A stretch of DNA of 64,000 nt, taken from positions 1,364,001 through 1,428,000 of the forward strand of contig NZ_JAUSWW010000001.1 in assembly GCF_030815415.1 (NCBI RefSeq). Reading direction: 5' to 3'. The stretch comes from Streptomyces canus (GTDB taxonomy: Bacteria > Actinomycetota > Actinomycetes > Streptomycetales > Streptomycetaceae). This document shows positions 8,557 to 16,641 of this stretch, piece by piece (within the stretch, counting starts at the first letter, position 1; each line of letters opens with the position of its first letter). The notes beneath the pieces are model-generated. The model ran no database searches and was not told the origin of the DNA. It was given only the letters and a program-made list of their open reading frames with translations. The position numbers and the translations under genes were made by a program.

Positions 8557-9573
8557 ATGTCCCACCGCTCCGCCATGCCCGGAATCCGCCGGATTCTGGC
8601 CTCCCTGCTGACCGTGACACTCGGTACCGCCGTACTGGTCGCCTGCGGCTCGGAATCCGAGGACTCCGCCTCCGCGAAGCCCGCCGCCGATGCGGGCGGC
8701 GCCTTCCCGCGCACCCTCAAGACCGCCATGGGCGACGTCAAGATCCCCTCCCAGCCGAAGCGCGTCGTCGTGCTCGACACCGGCGAGCTGGACGACGTGA
8801 CGCTGCTCGGCATCGACCCGGTCGGTGCGGTCGCCCCGCACTTCAAGACGGAGGGCGGCTTCCCGACGTACCTGAAGGGCGAGTTGAAGAACACCGCCGA
8901 TGTCGGCCCGCTCCTGGAGCCCAACCTGGAGAAGATCGCCTCGCTCAAGCCCGATCTGATCCTGTCCTCCAAGGTCCGGCACGAGAAGGTCTACGACAAG
9001 CTCAGCGCCATCGCCCCGACCGTCTTCACCGAGACCACGGGCGGTGTCTGGAAGGAGAACCTGAAGGTCCACGCCGAGGCGTTGGGTCTGGAGAAGGAGG
9101 CCACGGACAAGTTGACGGAATACGAGACGCGGGCCAAGGCGCTGGGTGAGGCCATCAGGAAGAAGGACGGCGGCACCATGCCGACCGCGTCCGTGGTCCG
9201 CTTCATCGCCGGTCCGACCCGTCTGTACCAGTCCAACTCCTACAGCGGTGTGGTCCTGAACGACATCGGCTTCAAGAGGCCCTCCTCGCAGGTCTCGAAC
9301 GACCCCGAGGTCACCATGAAGGACGTCAGCCCCGAGCAGATCGACCAGGCCGACGCCGACCTGGTCTTCGTCACCTCCGCGGACGTGGACGACAAGACGC
9401 AGAAGAAGCAGGTCACGTCGAACCCGGTGTGGAAGTCCCTGCCCGCCGTGCAGGACGGCAAGGTCTTCGAGGTCCCGGACGAGACGTGGATGTCCGGCAT
9501 CGGTGTCCAGGCCGCCGAGCAGATGCTCGCGGACGTGGCCAAGGCCACCGGTGTGCCACTTCCCGCCAAGTAA
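8557..9573 (+). CDS. Siderophore-binding lipoprotein of ABC importer
   Basis: This is a 338-residue FepB/FecB-type substrate-binding protein. A lipoprotein signal peptide ends in the lipobox LVAC with Cys30, so the protein is anchored outside the membrane. The class III binding-protein fold is visible in PKRVVVLDTGELDDVTLLGIDPVGA, the NLEKIASLKPDLILSS segment and the C-terminal VPDETWMSGIG region. It captures the ferric-siderophore and hands it to the two permeases. It lies 29 bp after the ATPase gene. A GC-rich hairpin follows it (9587-9620), which could give it higher transcript levels than the synthesis genes. Confidence 0.92.
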   Translation: MSHRSAMPGIRRILASLLTVTLGTAVLVACGSESEDSASAKPAADAGGAFPRTLKTAMGDVKIPSQPKRVVVLDTGELDDVTLLGIDPVGAVAPHFKTEGGFPTYLKGELKNTADVGPLLEPNLEKIASLKPDLILSSKVRHEKVYDKLSAIAPTVFTETTGGVWKENLKVHAEALGLEKEATDKLTEYETRAKALGEAIRKKDGGTMPTASVVRFIAGPTRLYQSNSYSGVVLNDIGFKRPSSQVSNDPEVTMKDVSPEQIDQADADLVFVTSADVDDKTQKKQVTSNPVWKSLPAVQDGKVFEVPDETWMSGIGVQAAEQMLADVAKATGVPLPAK

Positions 9574-9586
9574 CTCCCGCTGGACC

Positions 9587-9620
9587 GGGGCGGGCCGCAG
9601 CCATGGCCCCGGCCCGCCCC
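9587..9620 (+). terminator. Hairpin between uptake and synthesis genes (partial terminator?)
   Basis: ggggcgggcc (9587-9596) pairs perfectly with ggcccgcccc (9611-9620) around a 14-nt loop. No clear U-tract follows. It could terminate part of the transcripts or protect the 3' end of the upstream message, separating uptake genes from biosynthesis genes. Confidence 0.4.
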
Positions 9621-9658
9621 TTCAACCCCCCACCCGCTAGCGGAAGTTCACAGCACCC

Positions 9659-10834
9659 ATGCGTCTGTACCTGCTCGCCCTCAACCCGACCGACTCCGTC
9701 ACCGAAGGCTTTCTGCCCGCGGCCGCCCGCCTGGGACTGGACGTCACCGTCCTCACCGACCAGCCCGACGCCCACCGCGCGAGCTACCCGGACATCGAGA
9801 TCCTTCCGTGCGACGTCCGCGACTTCCGGGCCGTCGTCACCCGTATCTCCACCCACCACCGCCCCGACGCGGTCTTCACCAACAGCGACCATCTCCAGAC
9901 CCAAGCCGCCCTGGCCGCCGCCTACTTCGGGCTCCCCGGCAAGGACTGGCGGGCGACCCTGCGCTGCAAGGACAAGGCCGAGATGCGCCGCCGCCTCGCC
10001 GACGCGGGCCTGGACACGGTCTGGTCGACCGAGCTCACCGGACCGACCGCCCTGCCGGACGCCCCGTACCCCTGTGTCGTCAAGCCGCGCGAGGGTGTGG
10101 CCAGCGAGGACGTCGTCCTCGTCGACACCGCCGAGGATCTGGTGACCCGGTCCAAGGAGATCTTCGACCGGCGCCCCGGCACCGTCCTGGTCGTCGAGGA
10201 GTACCTCCCCGGCGAGCTCCACACCCTGGAGACGCTGGGCGACGGGAAGACCCGGCACGTCCTGGGCGGCTTCCACACCGAGCTGTCGCCGCCGCCGTAC
10301 TTCATCGAGGAACGCCTCACCTTCGTACCGGCCCACCCCGAGCCGGTCGTCGAGCAGGTCCTCGCCCAACTGGACGCGCTCGGCGTCGGGTTCGGCGCCT
10401 GTCACACCGAGTTCGTGGTGCACGAGGGCCGGGCGAGGCTCATCGAGGTCAACTACCGTGCCATCGGCGACCAGTGCGACCTGCTGCTGGCCCGGCTGCT
10501 GGAGATCCCGCTCTTCGAGCACATCCTCCAAGCCCACCTGGGTGAGCCGCTCCCCGCGGACCTGGGCGCCCGCCGCGACGGCGCCGCCCGCCTGGACTAC
10601 CCCTGCGCCGAGCGCCCCGGCTCCCTCACCGACGCCCCCACGGCCACAGAACTCACCCTCGACGGCGTCCACTTGACGTACCGACCGCTGCGCGCGACGG
10701 GCGAGCGGCACGCGCTGTACGGCACCAACCGCGACTACCTCGGCGTACTGCGCGCCACGGGCACCGACCAGCCGACGGTGGACCGGGTGGCGGCGGACTT
10801 CCTGGCCGGTCTGCGCTGGGATATCCAGCCGTGA
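9659..10834 (+). CDS. ATP-grasp ligase of siderophore biosynthesis (PvsA-like)
   Basis: This is a 391-residue ATP-grasp enzyme. The N-terminal preATP-grasp domain starts at MRLYLLALNP. The ATP-grasp core includes CKDKAEMRRRLADAG, YPCVVKPREGVAS with its ATP-binding Lys, a VVEEYLPGELHT segment, and the metal-binding end HTEFVVHEGRARLIEVNYR (E-x-N). These enzymes join a carboxylate to an amine through an acyl phosphate. It is the first of five overlapping or adjacent genes whose order equals vibrioferrin pvsABCDE, where PvsA is the ATP-grasp member. The next GTG overlaps its stop. The substrate assignment (an amino-acid coupling step) is by analogy only. Confidence 0.8.
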   Translation: MRLYLLALNPTDSVTEGFLPAAARLGLDVTVLTDQPDAHRASYPDIEILPCDVRDFRAVVTRISTHHRPDAVFTNSDHLQTQAALAAAYFGLPGKDWRATLRCKDKAEMRRRLADAGLDTVWSTELTGPTALPDAPYPCVVKPREGVASEDVVLVDTAEDLVTRSKEIFDRRPGTVLVVEEYLPGELHTLETLGDGKTRHVLGGFHTELSPPPYFIEERLTFVPAHPEPVVEQVLAQLDALGVGFGACHTEFVVHEGRARLIEVNYRAIGDQCDLLLARLLEIPLFEHILQAHLGEPLPADLGARRDGAARLDYPCAERPGSLTDAPTATELTLDGVHLTYRPLRATGERHALYGTNRDYLGVLRATGTDQPTVDRVAADFLAGLRWDIQP

Positions 10835-12516
10835 CGCCCGCGACGAGGGCGACGACCGCGACGACCGACACCTGCGAGGAGGAACTGCTCACGCGCGTGC
10901 TCAGCGCCCTGCTCCGCGAGGACGTGGTGGGGCTGCGCACCGGCAGCACGCCCCTGCACCGGCCGGACGGCCCCTGGCTGCGGCTGCCGGCCGAGGGCGA
11001 CGCACTGCTCCTGCCCGTCGTCGAGGACGGCTTCCAGTGCGAGTACGCCGCCCGGCTGCCCCTGCTCGTCCGTGAGTCGGACGGCGCCGAGCTCACCTCC
11101 TACGACACCGTCCTGGCCGCCCTGCGCACACTCGCCGACCCCGAGGACCGAGGCGGGTACGACGCCTTCGCCGAGGAGTGCCGGCAGACCCTGGCCACCC
11201 TGCGACTGCACACGGCCACCCGGACCGAGGTCGAGGGGAGGCTCGGCAGTGACTCGGCGCGGTGGCCCTCGCTGGCGTACGACACCCTCGCCGCCCGGCT
11301 CGACCATCCGGTCTACCCGACCGCGCGCGGCCGCTCCGGCCTCAGCGAGCTGCAACTTCAGGCCTACGCACCGGAGTTCCACCCGCGTTTCGCGCTGCGC
11401 TGGATCGCCCTGCGCCGGGAGACCGTCACCCTGACCGGCACGCTCCCCGACTTCTGGCCCACACCCCGGCAGCTCGGTCTCGCCGGGTCGGAGGGCACGC
11501 ATGTGGTCCTGCCGGTGCATCCGTTGACGGTCGACGCCCTGCTCGACGCCGGGCTCCCGGACGGAGCGGTGTTCGCCGAGCGGGCCCATCTGGAGGTCGT
11601 ACCGACGCTGTCGATGCGCACGGTGGCCGTGAACCCGTCGGTGCATCTCAAACTCCCGCTGGCCACGGCGACGCTGGGACTGCGCAACAAGCGGACCGTC
11701 AAGCCCGGCACGCTCGTGGACGGCGCTGCCGGACAGCGGCTGCTGGAGGCCGTGATCGCCCGGGAGCCCCGGTTCCACGGCACGATCCTGCACGCGGACG
11801 AGGCGACGTACGCCCATGCCGGGCACGAGATGCTGGCCGTCCTGTGCCGGCGCTTCCCGGCCGACCTGGACGGCGCCGAGGTGGTACCGCTGGCCGCCCT
11901 GCTCGCCAACGCCCCGGACGGGCGGCTGGTCGTGGACCACCTGGCCGACCGGTTCTACGGCGGCGACCCGCTGGCCCTGCTGGACGCCTTCCTGACCCTG
12001 CTGTTCGACTGGCAGACCACACTGTTCGGGTACGGCATCGGTCTGGAGTCGCATCAGCAGAACATCTCGCTGGTCCTGCGGCCCGGCAGTCTGCGGCTGC
12101 TGTTCAAGGACAACGACGGGCCCCGCGTCAACACGCAGCGGCTCGGCGCGGTGCTTCCCGGCCCGTGGGGCTTCGACGACGCACGGACCTATGTCTCCGG
12201 GGACGGGCCGGTCGCCGACCTGTTCGCCACCATCACGGTCCATCTGTGCGCGGGCGCCTACGTGTTCGGCCTCCCCCGGCACCGGCGGGCTCTGCTCGAT
12301 CTCGTACGCGACCGGCTGGCCGAAGCCGTGGACCGGCTCGGCGGGGACGCGGCCGCCGTCCTGCGCGAGCGGGTGCTGGACGCGCCACGGCTGCCGGTGA
12401 AGGCGATGGTCACGGCCGGCTCACTGCTGTCCAAGGAGCGGTCCGGCGCGGCCGACATCAACAAGCACTACACGACCGGACCCAACTACCTGCTGCGACA
12501 AGGGGGTTCGGCATGA
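10831..12516 (+). CDS. NIS siderophore synthetase, IucA/IucC family (PvsB-position)
   Basis: This is a 561-residue NRPS-independent siderophore synthetase, full length for the family. Motifs visible are HPLTVDALLDAGLP, the ATP/substrate segment PTLSMRTVAVNPSVHLKL, LRNKRTVKPG, LESHQQNISLVL (family E-x-H-x-Q-N) and KDNDG (family RDxxG). The C-terminal FhuF-like half follows. NIS synthetases adenylate a carboxylate, typically citrate, and condense it with an amine or alcohol. The GTG at 10831 overlaps the ATP-grasp stop (GTGA). The residue before DNDG is Lys where Arg is common, a variant worth noting but not disabling by itself. Confidence 0.9.
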   Translation: MTPATRATTATTDTCEEELLTRVLSALLREDVVGLRTGSTPLHRPDGPWLRLPAEGDALLLPVVEDGFQCEYAARLPLLVRESDGAELTSYDTVLAALRTLADPEDRGGYDAFAEECRQTLATLRLHTATRTEVEGRLGSDSARWPSLAYDTLAARLDHPVYPTARGRSGLSELQLQAYAPEFHPRFALRWIALRRETVTLTGTLPDFWPTPRQLGLAGSEGTHVVLPVHPLTVDALLDAGLPDGAVFAERAHLEVVPTLSMRTVAVNPSVHLKLPLATATLGLRNKRTVKPGTLVDGAAGQRLLEAVIAREPRFHGTILHADEATYAHAGHEMLAVLCRRFPADLDGAEVVPLAALLANAPDGRLVVDHLADRFYGGDPLALLDAFLTLLFDWQTTLFGYGIGLESHQQNISLVLRPGSLRLLFKDNDGPRVNTQRLGAVLPGPWGFDDARTYVSGDGPVADLFATITVHLCAGAYVFGLPRHRRALLDLVRDRLAEAVDRLGGDAAAVLRERVLDAPRLPVKAMVTAGSLLSKERSGAADINKHYTTGPNYLLRQGGSA

Positions 12517-13703
12517 GCGCCGGGGCCCTGCGGATCCCGCGGTCCACCTCCGGGCGCGGTCAGGTGCACGCGGTGGCCGCCTGCTATTTCGTGGCGTCCT
12601 TCGCGGCCCTGGGCCTGCCGCCGTACCTCACCGAGATCCTGCCGGGGCTGGGCGACCGCGACGCCCGCTGGGCGGGCGTGCTCTATGTCGTCCCGACCGT
12701 GTTCGGGGGCATCGCGGCCCCGATGTGGGGACGGCTCGCCGACCGCTACGGCCGCAAACGGCTGCTGCTGCGCGCCCAGTTGGGGCTCGCCGTGGCGTTC
12801 CTGCTCGCCGGGTGGGCCGACTCGCTGGCCACTTTCACGGTCGCGCTCGTCCTCCAGGGGGTCCTGGGCGGCACCTTCGCCGCCTCCAACGGCTATCTGG
12901 GCGCGGCCCTGGAGGGCCCGGCCCTGTCCAAGGCGCTCACCCTGATGCAGGGCAGCGCCCGGGCGGCCCTGGTCTTCGCCCCGATCGTGGTCGGCGCGCT
13001 GTCCGGCTGGCTGTCACCGCACCGCCAGTACGCGCTCCTCGCCGTACTCCCCCTCACGGCCGCGCTGCTGCTGGCCGCCCTGCCCGAACCGGCGCCGGCC
13101 GCCCGCACCACGAGCCAGACCGCCACCGCGGACCACACACCCCCGGTGATGTCGCTCAAGGCGCTCTACGCACTCGAGTTCGCCTTCGTCTTCTCCACCG
13201 TCATCTCCTTCCCCTACCTCATCGCCCTGGTCGACGACCGGCTGCCGGGCACCTCCCCGACCCTGTCCGGGGTGCTCTTCGCCCTCCCCCACCTGTGCTA
13301 CCTGGTGGCGGCGCTGGCCGTGCACTCCAGGTTCCGCAGCCGTCCCAAGACCGGGATCGTGCTCGGCTTCGTCCTCATCGCCCTCGGTCTCGCCGGACAC
13401 GGCGTCGTCGACTCGCTGCCCGCGCTGATCGCCGTACGGCTGCTGCTCGGTGCGGGCCTCACGCTCGGCCTGGTGTGTCTGCAGGTGCTCGCGGCGGACT
13501 GCGCCCAGGGCCGGGCGCCCGGCGGGCTGTTCGGCTCGCTGGAGTTCTTCTCCAAGGCCGGCGCGGTCGCCGCCGGTCTCGCCGCGGCCGCCGGCAGCGT
13601 CCGCTTCGGCCCCGCCGCCCCGGTGCTGACCGGTGCCGCCGCTGCCGCCGTCACCGCCGTGGCGACCCTCCTCCCCTCCATGACCCCCCGCTGGAGCCGC
13701 TGA
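12513..13703 (+). CDS. MFS siderophore exporter (PvsC-position)
   Basis: This is a 396-residue major facilitator with about 12 hydrophobic helices. The inter-helix motif A appears as GRLADRYGRKRLLL near residues 72-85. A polar linker around residues 195-210 separates the two six-helix halves. The ATG overlaps the preceding TGA (ATGA) and its own stop overlaps the next ATG, so it is made together with the two NIS synthetases. Position and coupling point to secretion of the finished siderophore, as PvsC does for vibrioferrin. Confidence 0.85.
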   Translation: MSAGALRIPRSTSGRGQVHAVAACYFVASFAALGLPPYLTEILPGLGDRDARWAGVLYVVPTVFGGIAAPMWGRLADRYGRKRLLLRAQLGLAVAFLLAGWADSLATFTVALVLQGVLGGTFAASNGYLGAALEGPALSKALTLMQGSARAALVFAPIVVGALSGWLSPHRQYALLAVLPLTAALLLAALPEPAPAARTTSQTATADHTPPVMSLKALYALEFAFVFSTVISFPYLIALVDDRLPGTSPTLSGVLFALPHLCYLVAALAVHSRFRSRPKTGIVLGFVLIALGLAGHGVVDSLPALIAVRLLLGAGLTLGLVCLQVLAADCAQGRAPGGLFGSLEFFSKAGAVAAGLAAAAGSVRFGPAAPVLTGAAAAAVTAVATLLPSMTPRWSR

Positions 13704-15442
13704 TGCCCTCCCTCGCCGTACCCCAGACTTCGTCCGGGGGTACCCCCATCTCGCTTCGCTCCCCCGCGCGCACCGACCTGCCCACCGCCGACGACGTGGT
13801 GGCCCACACGCTGCTGAACTGTCTGCTGCGCGAGGTCTCCGGGCCCGAGCACCAGAGCGTGGTCACCGACGGCCGGCTCCTCCTGCGGCTGCCCCGCCGC
13901 GGTGTGCTGCTCCGCGTGCCCCTGCGCCGCACCTCACTGCTCGGCGCGCACCGGTTCACCGGCCTCGTGCAGGAGCAGCGCGACGGCGACTGGGCGGAGC
14001 TGGACTGGCGCCGCCTCGCGCAGTACACGCACGACGAGCTGTCGCTGCGGACCGGTGTGCGCAACGAGGAGTTCCTGGAGCAGATCGCCTCCAGCCACGA
14101 GGCCGTGACGACCGCTCTCACCGCGACCGGCGCCTCGCGGAACAGCGACCCGTACCTGGCCTCCGAGCAGTCCCTGTTCTTCGGCCACCGCTTCCATCCC
14201 ACCCCCAAGGCCCGCACCGGCGACCCGTGCGCCTGGTCGGCGTACGCGCCGGAGGCGGGGGCCGCTTTCCCGCTGCGGCACCTCGCGGTACGGGAACATC
14301 TGATCGCCGAGGAGGCCGCCGAGCCGTCGGCCACCGCCGCCCTGGACCGGCTGCGAGCCGATGTCCCGGCCGGATACCGTCTGCTGCCCGCCCACCCCTG
14401 GCAGTACGACACACTCCGCGACCACCCGGTGCTGAGCGCGGCGCTCGCGAGCGGCGATGTCCTCGACCTCGGTCCGGGCGGGCAGCCCTTCGCGGCGACG
14501 GCGTCCGTGCGCACGCTCTACGACGGAGCGACCTTCCTCAAGTTCAGCCTGAACGTGCGGATCACCAACTGCCTGCGTAAGAACAGCAGTTACGAGCTGT
14601 CCGGTGCCGTCGCCCTGACCCGTGTCCTGGCCCCGGCCCTGGCCGACCTCGCCGAACGCTTCCCCGGCAGCGCGGTGCTGCGCGAGCCCGCCTACCGCAC
14701 GCTCGCCCTGCCAGGACCCGACGGCAGTCCGGATCAGGCGCTGTTCGAGGGCTTCGGCGTGATCGTCCGCGAAGGGCTGCCCGAGAGGCTCGCGCCCGGC
14801 ACCACCGCCCTGCTGGCCGCCGCCGTCGCCGACGAGTACCCGAGCAGCGGCGCCCACATCTCCCGTCTGCTCGACGGGGCCGGCGCACCGGCGGCCCTCG
14901 ACTGGTGGTCGGCGTACCTCGATCTGCTCGTCCCGCCGGTCCTGGCCGCCTACTTCGACCACGGTCTGGTCCTCGAACCCCACCTCCAGAACGTCCTGGT
15001 GTGCGTGGACGGCGACGGCATGCCCGCCCAGGTGCTCTTCCGTGATCTGGAGGGCACCAAGCTCGTCCCCGAGCACCACGCCGACACCCTCGCGGCGCTG
15101 CCGCCCGAGGTCGCGGGTCCGATGACGTACGACGCGCAGCGCGGCTGGGACCGGGTCGTCTACTGCCTCCTGGTCAACCACATCGCGGAGCTGCTCGCGG
15201 CCCTGGCCGATCTGCACCCCGAGACGGAGGCCGAGCTGTGGGGCCGGGTCCGCTCGACGCTCCGGTCGTACGCCGACCGGAGCGGCTGCCCGCCCCGCCT
15301 CTCCGCCCTGCTCGCCGGTGTACCGCTGCCCGCGAAGGCGAACCTGCTCACTCGCTGGGAGCGCAAGGCCGACCGCGAGGCCGGTTACGTCCGTCTGCCG
15401 TCCCCGCTCGCCGAGGACATCCTGACCGGGAGCACCCGATGA
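13703..15442 (+). CDS. NIS siderophore synthetase, IucA/IucC family (PvsD-position)
   Basis: This is a 579-residue second NIS synthetase. Motifs are LLPAHPWQYDT, ASVRTLYDGATFLKFSLN, ITNCLRKNSSYELSG, EPHLQN and FRDLEGTKL; all key residues look intact. The ATG overlaps the MFS stop. The first ~20 residues (after MPSLAVPQ) are encoded by a dispersed G5/C5 hairpin repeat (13722-13766), kept in frame, so the native N-terminus has been extended or replaced by repeat-derived residues before the conserved ADDVVAHTLLNCLLREV helix. With the other NIS enzyme it would acylate the two ends of a citrate-type core. Confidence 0.9.
   Translation: MPSLAVPQTSSGGTPISLRSPARTDLPTADDVVAHTLLNCLLREVSGPEHQSVVTDGRLLLRLPRRGVLLRVPLRRTSLLGAHRFTGLVQEQRDGDWAELDWRRLAQYTHDELSLRTGVRNEEFLEQIASSHEAVTTALTATGASRNSDPYLASEQSLFFGHRFHPTPKARTGDPCAWSAYAPEAGAAFPLRHLAVREHLIAEEAAEPSATAALDRLRADVPAGYRLLPAHPWQYDTLRDHPVLSAALASGDVLDLGPGGQPFAATASVRTLYDGATFLKFSLNVRITNCLRKNSSYELSGAVALTRVLAPALADLAERFPGSAVLREPAYRTLALPGPDGSPDQALFEGFGVIVREGLPERLAPGTTALLAAAVADEYPSSGAHISRLLDGAGAPAALDWWSAYLDLLVPPVLAAYFDHGLVLEPHLQNVLVCVDGDGMPAQVLFRDLEGTKLVPEHHADTLAALPPEVAGPMTYDAQRGWDRVVYCLLVNHIAELLAALADLHPETEAELWGRVRSTLRSYADRSGCPPRLSALLAGVPLPAKANLLTRWERKADREAGYVRLPSPLAEDILTGSTR
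13722..13766. repeat. Dispersed G5/C5 hairpin repeat, copy 1 (within NIS gene)
   Basis: This is a short element with the perfect palindrome gggggtaccccc at 13736-13747, flanked by cccc-agactt on the left and a tcgcttcgct segment before ccccc on the right. On the opposite strand it reads gagcgaagcgag, atgggggtacc, then actgggg-like ends, shared with the copy at 40960-41003. It lies in the second codon block of the NIS synthetase gene and is translated. Confidence 0.65.
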
Positions 15443-16641
15443 CGCCTGCCGTCCACGACCGCTCCCTCGCCCTCACGTCGGCCGAACTACCCGCGTACCT
15501 CTACGACTTGGTGGCGCTGCGGACACACGCGGCTGCCGTTCGGTCCGCTTTCCCCGAGCGGGTCGAGCTGTACTACGCCGCCAAGGCCAACCCCGAGCCG
15601 GAGATCCTCGCCGCGCTCGGTCCGTACGTGGACGGCTACGAGGTCTCCTCGGGTGGTGAACTCGCCCATGTGGCCAAGGCGGTGCCGGGGCGTCCGCTGG
15701 CTTTCGGCGGCCCCGGCAAGACGCCGGACGAGGTGACGGCCGCTCTGGAGCAGGGGGTCGAGCGCTTCCACGTCGAGAGCGTGTACGAGCTGCGGATGCT
15801 GGGCGAGCTGGCGCGGCGGGCAGGGCGGCGGGTCGCGGTGCTGGCGCGGGTCAACCTCGCCCTGTCCGACGGTTCGCTGGCGGGCAGTTCACTGGCGATG
15901 GGCGGGCGTCCGACCCCGTTCGGCATGGACCCGGAGCAGGCGCTGGAGGTGGTCCGCGCGCTCACGGACGGCACCTACCCGAACCTCGAACTGCGGGGCG
16001 TCCACGCTCACTTGGCCAGCGGTCTCGAAGCCCCGGAGCAGCTCGCGGTGGCCGAGGCGATCGTGGCCTGGGCCACCGGGCTCGGGGTCCCGGTCGCGGA
16101 GGTCAATGTCGGCGGCGGTATGCACGTCGACTACGCGGACCCGGACCGACGCTTCGACTGGGCCGCGTACGGCGAGGGGCTCGCCCGACTCACCGCGGCG
16201 CACCCGGGGTTGACGCTGCGCATCGAGCCGGGGCGGGCGCTGACGGCGTACTGCGGCTGGTACGCCACGGAGGTGCTGGACGTGAAGCGCAGCCACGGCG
16301 AGGAGTTCGGCGTGGTCCGGGGCGGCACCCACCATCTGCGGACCCCGGCGACGAAGGGCCACGACCAGCCCTGCTCGGTGCTGACGGTGGACGGCTGGCC
16401 GCACCCGTGGCCACGACCGGCGGCAGAGGACGAACACGTCACGCTGGCAGGGCAGTTGTGCACGCCGAAGGACGTCCTCGCCCGCCGGGTCCCCGCAGCG
16501 GGGCTGCGGGCCGGCGACCGGGTGGTGTTCGCGCTGGCGGGTGCCTACGCGTGGAACATCTCCCACCACGACTTCCTGATGCACCCGCGGCCCGGCTTCC
16601 ACTTCCTGGATGCCGGGCCGGAGGTCACCACAGGCCCCTAG
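15439..16641 (+). CDS. PLP-dependent fold-III amino-acid decarboxylase (PvsE-like)
   Basis: This is a 400-residue enzyme of the diaminopimelate/ornithine decarboxylase family. The PLP Lys is in LYYAAKANPEPEIL (about residue 49). HVESVYEL, the phosphate-binding NVGGGMHVDY and RIEPGRAL follow. The C-terminal active-site pair is the Cys of GQLCTPKDVL and the Tyr of GAYAWNISHHDF. The ATG overlaps the stop of the second NIS synthetase. In the vibrioferrin route the last gene, pvsE, encodes such a decarboxylase, thought to supply or trim an amino-acid unit to an amine. The actual substrate here is not determined. It is the last gene of the operon and meets the aldehyde dehydrogenase tail to tail. 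Confidence 0.85.
   Translation: MTPAVHDRSLALTSAELPAYLYDLVALRTHAAAVRSAFPERVELYYAAKANPEPEILAALGPYVDGYEVSSGGELAHVAKAVPGRPLAFGGPGKTPDEVTAALEQGVERFHVESVYELRMLGELARRAGRRVAVLARVNLALSDGSLAGSSLAMGGRPTPFGMDPEQALEVVRALTDGTYPNLELRGVHAHLASGLEAPEQLAVAEAIVAWATGLGVPVAEVNVGGGMHVDYADPDRRFDWAAYGEGLARLTAAHPGLTLRIEPGRALTAYCGWYATEVLDVKRSHGEEFGVVRGGTHHLRTPATKGHDQPCSVLTVDGWPHPWPRPAAEDEHVTLAGQLCTPKDVLARRVPAAGLRAGDRVVFALAGAYAWNISHHDFLMHPRPGFHFLDAGPEVTTGP

Noticed and set aside
5605..8620. Long minus-strand frames (up to 731 codons) opposite the siderophore uptake genes
   Set aside because: Composition is Gly/Arg/Glu-rich low complexity and the plus strand carries clear FecCD and ATPase motifs.
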